From Lactococcus paracarnosus (GTDB taxonomy: Bacteria; Bacillota; Bacilli; Lactobacillales; Streptococcaceae): a DNA stretch of 64,000 bases. This document shows, in pieces, positions 59,432 through 64,000 of the stretch. The stretch lies in assembly GCF_006770285.1 (NCBI RefSeq), contig NZ_CP017195.1, positions 2,046,001 through 2,110,000 on the forward strand, written 5' to 3'. The notes beneath the pieces were generated by a model. It had not been told where the DNA came from and did not search any database. It saw nothing but the letters and a program-made list of their open reading frames with translations. Position numbers and translations under genes: made by a program. Position 1 is the stretch's first letter; each line of letters opens with the position of its first letter.

Positions 59432-62032
59432 TTAACCCTTGTAGTCGTAAGCAATTTCAATGATTGCTTTCAGTTCAGAAATCAAAGGTTGTTTTGGATT
59501 TGCAGTTGTACATTGGTCTTCGTATGCTTTTTCAGCAAGATGATCAATTTCTGCTACCATTTGTTTCTTAGTCAAGCCTTGTGATTGCCAGTTCATTTCG
59601 ATGCCAGTCGCAATACCAAGTTTATAAACTGCACTTGCAAGTGCTTCAACAAGTTCTGCAGTCGTATTCCCTTTGAGTCCTAAGAATCGTGCGATATCAG
59701 CATAGTCTGTATCTGCACGGAAGAAGTCATATTTAGGGAACATGGCATGTTTTTGAGGATCTTTGGCATTGTAACGGATAACGTGCGGTAATAAAATCGC
59801 ATTCGTACGTCCGTGAGGTACACCCCAAGCACCACCCACTTTATGGGCGATTGAGTGAGAAATACCGAGGAAGGCATTTGCGAAAGCCATACCAGCCATC
59901 GTAGAGGCATTATGCATCTTCTCACGAGACTCAGCGTCACCAGTTTTTACTGATTTTTCAAGATATTCAAAGACGATTTTGATAGCTTGTAATGATAAAC
60001 CACGTGTATAATCTGATGCCATAACTGACACGTATGACTCGATCGCATGTGTTAACACATCCATCCCTGTATCAGCTGTTACACTTGCAGGAACTGACAT
60101 AACAAGTTGTGGGTCAATAATTGCCACATCTGGTGTCAACGCATAATCAGCTAAAGGATATTTAGTATGATCATCTGAGTCAGTGATTACTGCGAAAGGT
60201 GTCACTTCTGAACCTGTTCCTGATGTTGTTGGAATACAGATGAATTTTGCTTTCTCAGCATATTCAATCTTATAAGCACGTTTACGAATATCAAGGAATT
60301 TTTGTTTAGCACCAAAGAAGCTTGTATCTGGGTGTTCAAAGAACATCCACATTCCTTTAGCAGCATCCATAGCTGAACCACCACCCAGTGCAATGACAAC
60401 ATCGGGTTGGAAGTTATTGAACATTTCTAATCCTTTATAGACTGTATTTGTAGATGGGTTAGGTTCAACATCTGAAAATACTTCAATGCTTGGATCATTT
60501 GGATTTTTCTCAAGTTGTTTACGGATAAGATCAGCATACCCAAATTGGACCATACCTGGGTCACAAACAAGCATCACACGTTCTGCTTTAATTTGTTGTA
60601 AGTAAGTAATCGAATTCTTTTCAAAGTAAACTTTTGGTGGTAATCTGAACCATTGCATATTATTTCTCCGTTTAGCAAGTGTCTTAACATTAATCAAATC
60701 AACTGCTGATACATTGTGTGAAACTGAGTTATGTCCGTATGACCCACAACCTAGTGTCAAAGATGGTAACATTTCATTGTAGATATTACCGATACCACCC
60801 TCAGCAGCAGGCGTATTGACAAGAATACGACATGCTTTCATGCGGATACCAAATTCAATTTGGAGTGCTTCATCCTCAGTATGGATAACTGCTGTATGAC
60901 CAAGACCACCAAGATCAAGCATGGCTTCACATAAATCAAGACCTTCTTCAGTCGAGTTAGCTTTGATCATTGCTAACACTGGAGACAATTTTTCACGTGA
61001 TAAAGGATAATCTGGTCCAACACCGGCAATTTCTGCAATCAAGAGCTTCGTTTCAGCTGGTACTTTGATACCAGCTAATTCGGCAATATGTTTGGCAGAG
61101 AAACCAACAATTTTCGGATTAACCGCATGACCATCAGGTAACATGACAGTTGCTTCAAGTTTAGCTAATTCTGCTTTTGAAGAAACGATATAGGCATTAT
61201 GAGCCAAGAACTCATCTTTAACTTCATTAAAGACTTCATTGTCAACAATAATTGCTTGCTCAGACGCACAAATCATCCCGTTATCAAATGTTTTTGAAAG
61301 GAACAAGTCATTTACCGCACGTTTGATTTTGGCTTCCCTAGTAATGTAAGCAGGTGTGTTACCTGGACCTACACCAAGTGCTGGTTTACCAGTAGAGTAA
61401 GCAGATTTAACCATAGCTGAGCCACCAGTCGCAAGTACTGTTGCAATCGTTGGGTGGTTCATCAAGAGACCAGTTGCTTCAATAGAAGGTTTTGTAACCC
61501 ACTGAACACAGTTTTCAGGTGCACCAGCCGCTACTGCCGCATCAAGCACGATTTGCGCTGCTGCTGAAGAAGATTTTTGAGCTGATGGGTGAAAAGCGAA
61601 GATGATTGGGTTACGTGTTTTAATGGCAATCATTGCTTTAAAAATTGTTGTAGACGTTGGGTTCGTTGTTGGCGTAACACCACAGATAACACCGACTGGT
61701 TCTGCAATCTCGATGATGCCCGCTTCTTTATCTTCGTTGATAACACCAACAGTTTTATTATCTTTAATGGCATTCCAGATATACTCTGATGCATACATAT
61801 TTTTGATTGCTTTATCTTCATAGATACCGCGACCAGTTTCTTCGACTGCTAATTTTGCAAGCGCCATATGTTTATCAAGAGCTGCCATACTCATTTCATG
61901 AACAATATGGTCAATCTGTTCTTGATTTAATTTTTCAAGTCCTTTAAGTGCTTGGGCACCTTTGGCAGCCAGTTCATCGATCATACCAGCAACATCAAAT
62001 GTTTCAGTTTTATCTACAGTTTTAGTAGCCAT
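59432..62032 (-). CDS. adhE: Bifunctional acetaldehyde-CoA/alcohol dehydrogenase
   Basis: Reduces acetyl-CoA to acetaldehyde and then ethanol, regenerating two NAD+ in mixed-acid fermentation. The 866 residues comprise an aldehyde dehydrogenase half (to about 440, catalytic Cys in NGMICASEQ near 255) and an iron-dependent alcohol dehydrogenase half (about 450-866). The second half has VIALGGGSAMDAAKG near 545 and the metal-site histidines in GISHSIAHKVGG and VPHGRTNA. AAGGAGAAAAAAAG precedes the ATG. Enzymes of this family assemble into spirosomes. Its leader and upstream region carry several control motifs. Confidence 0.97.
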   Translation of the reverse strand: MATKTVDKTETFDVAGMIDELAAKGAQALKGLEKLNQEQIDHIVHEMSMAALDKHMALAKLAVEETGRGIYEDKAIKNMYASEYIWNAIKDNKTVGVINEDKEAGIIEIAEPVGVICGVTPTTNPTSTTIFKAMIAIKTRNPIIFAFHPSAQKSSSAAAQIVLDAAVAAGAPENCVQWVTKPSIEATGLLMNHPTIATVLATGGSAMVKSAYSTGKPALGVGPGNTPAYITREAKIKRAVNDLFLSKTFDNGMICASEQAIIVDNEVFNEVKDEFLAHNAYIVSSKAELAKLEATVMLPDGHAVNPKIVGFSAKHIAELAGIKVPAETKLLIAEIAGVGPDYPLSREKLSPVLAMIKANSTEEGLDLCEAMLDLGGLGHTAVIHTEDEALQIEFGIRMKACRILVNTPAAEGGIGNIYNEMLPSLTLGCGSYGHNSVSHNVSAVDLINVKTLAKRRNNMQWFRLPPKVYFEKNSITYLQQIKAERVMLVCDPGMVQFGYADLIRKQLEKNPNDPSIEVFSDVEPNPSTNTVYKGLEMFNNFQPDVVIALGGGSAMDAAKGMWMFFEHPDTSFFGAKQKFLDIRKRAYKIEYAEKAKFICIPTTSGTGSEVTPFAVITDSDDHTKYPLADYALTPDVAIIDPQLVMSVPASVTADTGMDVLTHAIESYVSVMASDYTRGLSLQAIKIVFEYLEKSVKTGDAESREKMHNASTMAGMAFANAFLGISHSIAHKVGGAWGVPHGRTNAILLPHVIRYNAKDPQKHAMFPKYDFFRADTDYADIARFLGLKGNTTAELVEALASAVYKLGIATGIEMNWQSQGLTKKQMVAEIDHLAEKAYEDQCTTANPKQPLISELKAIIEIAYDYKG

Positions 62033-62073
62033 CTTTTTTTCTCCTTAAAAATGGTAAGAGTGATAAGTCTTTT

Positions 62074-62097
62074 CAAGTTAGTGAATTCACTAACTTG
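62074..62097. promoter_or_regulatory. 24-bp perfect palindrome in the adhE leader
   Basis: The sequence centred on GTGAATTCAC with flanking CAAGTTA/TAACTTG is a perfect 24-bp palindrome. It covers about +8 to +31 of the predicted adhE transcript. With no loop it suits a dimeric DNA-binding protein better than an RNA hairpin. Its spacing (GTGA-N2-TCAC) differs from a Rex box (GTGA-N6-TCAC). Confidence 0.7.
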
Positions 62098-62110
62098 TCT
62101 TTATGAACTT

Positions 62111-62138
62111 ATTATACCATTTTGAAAACGTTTGTAAA
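62111..62138 (-). promoter_or_regulatory. adhE promoter with overlapping cre site
   Basis: Minus-strand TTTACA (62133-62138), 16 bases, and extended -10 TGGTATAAT (TATAAT at 62111-62116). A cre-like sequence TGAAAACGTTTGTA (62123-62136, plus strand) covers the -35 and spacer, so CcpA binding would block the polymerase. Confidence 0.7.
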
Positions 62139-62148
62139 GCGAAAAAGT

Positions 62149-62173
62149 GGATAAAAATGACGTATTTTTATCC
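62149..62173. repeat. 10-bp inverted repeat upstream of the adhE -35
   Basis: GGATAAAAAT (62149-62158) and ATTTTTATCC (62164-62173) form a perfect dyad around GACGT. Its place just upstream of the promoter suggests a regulator site, but a terminator-like role is also possible. Confidence 0.55.
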
Positions 62174-62176
62174 GCT

Positions 62177-62194
62177 TTGTGAAATAAATCACTT
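62177..62194. promoter_or_regulatory. Candidate Rex box upstream of adhE
   Basis: TTGTGA-AATAAA-TCACTT matches the Rex operator TTGTGA-N6-TCACAA except for the last two bases. Rex represses fermentative dehydrogenase genes until NADH rises, so adhE is an expected target. Confidence 0.6.
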
Positions 62195-62243
62195 TATCTT
62201 TAAGGAAGCCAGATTTTAAAAGAAACCTAATTCACAAAGTGAG

Positions 62244-62278
62244 TAAAAAAAAATGAACAAATGTTGACATTTGTTCAT
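62244..62278 (-). terminator. Terminator after ylbL
   Basis: ATGAACAAATG and CATTTGTTCAT (62253-62263 with 62268-62278) pair perfectly around TTGA. On the minus strand they are followed by nine T residues, 12 bases after the ylbL stop. Confidence 0.9.
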
Positions 62279-62289
62279 AAGCCTTAACT

Positions 62290-63342
62290 TTAATTTTTTT
62301 CCAAGTAATTAATTGCGTCTTGCACTGTCTTAATTGGCACAATCTTCATTTTAGTTTTCAATTTTTTTGCAGCAACCAGTGCTTCTTGGTAATTTGTTTT
62401 GATATGCTTATCATATTTTTTCATTGCCGGCGTAATTTCATCATCTGGAGCTAAAAAGACCTTCGCACCATTTTGATTAGCAGTCGCCACTTTTTTATCG
62501 ATACCACCAATACGGCCTACGATCCCGTTTGCTTCGATAGTACCTGTACCAGCTATGTCCTTACCTTGAGTCAAATCCTTACCCGTTAACTGAGAATAGA
62601 TTTCAAGTGTAAACATCATCCCAGCAGATGGTCCGCCTATCCCACCAGCATTTATCTTAACAGCGGGCGTACTAGAAACAACTGTATGATCAACTAATGT
62701 AATCCCAATACCTGCTTTACCATCTGCTAATTTAATCGTCTTACCATCAGCTGATTTATTTTTTCCCTCTTCATTGATATATTGAACAGAGATAGGTGCA
62801 CCAACTTTTAAAGACTTGATATATGCCATTAACTCTTGAGAAGATTTGAAATTTTTTCCATCAACACCACTAACTGTATCAGCTACCTGTAGTACATTTT
62901 TTAAAGAAGAAGATTTCAACACATCTAAAACGTAAACCCCTTTATAAGTTAAGTCAAAAGGTTTATTAGCCAATTTGAAAGCTTCATAAATAGCAGCATT
63001 TTGTGCACTTTCCATATAAAAAGCATTCATCCGATTATAATCACTATCAGATTGATTACCCATCATGTCCTTCTTACTGTAAACATCTGTGAAATCAGTT
63101 GCAGCAGCGTAGATCAAACCTGCTCCTGTTGCCTGCATCATAGATACTGTTGTCAGATTTAGCGACCCTTTGCCAACAACAGAAGCCTGATCAACCTTAA
63201 CCATAGAGCCGACATTTTCAGTAGTTCCTGGCATTTCAATATAATAAGGTAATGGGAATAAGATACCAATGATTATCAAGATCGTTAAAAAAAGGATAAC
63301 TAACCATCTTTTTTTGATAAAAGACTGTTTATATTTCTTCAA
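62290..63342 (-). CDS. ylbL: Membrane-anchored PDZ/Lon-type (S16) protease, YlbL/SepM family
   Basis: A 350-residue protein with one N-terminal membrane helix (about 13-32), a PDZ domain (about 130-200) and a C-terminal Lon-like serine protease domain. The Ser/Lys dyad appears as Ser239 in GGPSAGM and Lys284 in [11 protein letters not shown]. In streptococci the homologue SepM trims the competence-stimulating peptide outside the cell, and in Bacillus it acts in division control. The start is TTG (63342), with GGAGCG 7 bases upstream, inside the coaD end (14-base overlap). Confidence 0.92.
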   Translation of the reverse strand: MKKYKQSFIKKRWLVILFLTILIIIGILFPLPYYIEMPGTTENVGSMVKVDQASVVGKGSLNLTTVSMMQATGAGLIYAAATDFTDVYSKKDMMGNQSDSDYNRMNAFYMESAQNAAIYEAFKLANKPFDLTYKGVYVLDVLKSSSLKNVLQVADTVSGVDGKNFKSSQELMAYIKSLKVGAPISVQYINEEGKNKSADGKTIKLADGKAGIGITLVDHTVVSSTPAVKINAGGIGGPSAGMMFTLEIYSQLTGKDLTQGKDIAGTGTIEANGIVGRIGGIDKKVATANQNGAKVFLAPDDEITPAMKKYDKHIKTNYQEALVAAKKLKTKMKIVPIKTVQDAINYLEKN

Positions 63343-63817
63343 TTTTACGCTCCAATTCTTTTATAACTAAACTCGGTACCCATTTTGAAATATCAACTCC
63401 AAATCGAGCTAATTCCTTGATACGTGTACTATTAATATATTGTAAATTAGGATCTGCAAGCAATATAACAGTTTCCATGCCACTAATCTGTTGATTAAAA
63501 TAAACCATCTCTGATTCATAGGCTAAATCTTGCGCATTTCTCACACTTCGAACTAAGGATGTTACTTGTAGTCCTTCCGCAACCTTAACCGTTAAATCCG
63601 ACTCATGAACAATTACTCGAACATGATCAAATTCAAGCAATAGGTTTTCCAACATAACTTTTCGCTCAATAGTCGAAAATAAAGGATTCTTTTTATCATT
63701 GTTAAAGATGCCCACATAAAGGATATCAAATAATTTAGCAGCCCGATAAATAATATCCAGGTGACCATTTGTTACAGTATCAAAGGTTCCAGTATATAGC
63801 CCAATTTTTTTAGTCAT
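63329..63817 (-). CDS. coaD: Phosphopantetheine adenylyltransferase
   Basis: Makes dephospho-CoA from 4'-phosphopantetheine and ATP, the penultimate step of CoA synthesis. The 162 residues start at the ATG at 63817 with GAGGTGATC upstream. A GTG two codons earlier is rejected. The nucleotidyltransferase motif TNGH is at 16-19 ([15 protein letters not shown]) and the second motif is NSTRIKEL near 129-136. It overlaps the rsmD stop by 8 bases and ylbL by 14, so the three are one tight unit. Confidence 0.96.
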   Translation of the reverse strand: MTKKIGLYTGTFDTVTNGHLDIIYRAAKLFDILYVGIFNNDKKNPLFSTIERKVMLENLLLEFDHVRVIVHESDLTVKVAEGLQVTSLVRSVRNAQDLAYESEMVYFNQQISGMETVILLADPNLQYINSTRIKELARFGVDISKWVPSLVIKELERKIEEI

Positions 63818-64000
63818 GATCACCTCTTTTATAAATCGTTACTTTAGAAATACCATAGCGTTTTTGCCTTATTAACTCAAACGCTCCAATAACAACAGGG
63901 AGCTCCACTGACGCATCAGTTTCACATACAATGACCACTTGGTCGCTCAATACTTGTAAATTATCTAAACCGCTGATATCATTTTGAACAGTTTCTTTAG
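63810..64000 (-). CDS. rsmD: 16S rRNA (guanine966-N2)-methyltransferase RsmD, C-terminal end only
   Basis: The last 62 codons of a reading frame entering from the right edge and ending at TAA (63810-63812). The translated end contains [13 protein letters not shown] and [19 protein letters not shown]. The closing [12 protein letters not shown] matches the C-terminus of RsmD, which precedes coaD in most Bacillota. The catalytic SAM-binding part is outside the window, so the call rests on this tail and on gene order. Confidence 0.85.
   Translation of the reverse strand, partial: KETVQNDISGLDNLQVLSDQVVIVCETDASVELPVVIGAFELIRQKRYGISKVTIYKRGDHD

Overview
The window is chromosomal DNA of a low-GC Gram-positive coccus, most likely Lactococcus or the closely related Pseudolactococcus group. 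Four things point there: the agmatine deiminase cluster in the lactococcal order aguR-aguB-aguD-aguA, a cell-wall rhamnan locus in the order rmlA-C-B-D-rgpA-B-C-D-E-F, the groES-ssb-ytpR-thioredoxin-DUF4651-pepA block typical of Streptococcaceae, and AGGAGG-type ribosome binding sites with TG-extended -10 promoters. No rRNA, tRNA, CRISPR array, prophage or insertion sequence was recognised.

Layout. 1-4.7 kb: agmatine fermentation, with aguA cut by the left edge and the membrane regulator aguR divergent. 4.8-8.6 kb: penicillin-binding protein 1B divergent from tyrS. 8.7-12.5 kb: nifS-thiI-MFS transcription unit (cysteine desulfurase plus 4-thiouridine synthase plus a drug exporter), preceded by a leader that contains its own promoter and an intrinsic terminator. 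12.8-17.5 kb: small unknown ORF, HxlR regulator divergent from a short-chain dehydrogenase, CPA1 antiporter, an orphan coiled-coil ORF, and a universal stress protein. 17.5-24.2 kb: pepT, the L21-Prp-L27 ribosomal unit, pepN with an exact 223-bp tandem duplication of its 3' end, and purA. 24.5-29.6 kb: groES-groEL under CIRCE, the DUF4651-thioredoxin-ytpR-ssb run, and pepA.

29.7-53.2 kb is one large cell-envelope region. Read on the minus strand it starts with dTDP-rhamnose synthesis (rmlA, C, B, D), then rhamnan assembly and ABC export (rgpA-F, where RgpF is fused to a GT4 glycosyltransferase). A side-chain module follows: several GT2 enzymes, a DUF2142 membrane protein, a GtrB-like GT2 with its DUF2304 partner, a GT32-like enzyme, a Stealth phosphotransferase and a Wzx flippase. 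It ends with a secreted amidase/glucosaminidase. The side-chain genes look more AT-rich than the rml genes, as expected for the strain-variable part of such loci.

53.4-64 kb holds ezrA, the rpsB-tsf operon (its intergenic region expanded by 57-bp tandem repeats), an isochorismatase-family hydrolase divergent from an Lrp/AsnC regulator, a NUDIX hydrolase, adhE with a dense control region (Rex-like site, cre, palindrome), and the rsmD-coaD-ylbL unit cut by the right edge. The main surprises are the two local tandem duplications, the nifS and usp leaders, the composition of the polysaccharide locus, and the adhE control region. No clearly novel defence or mobile system was found.
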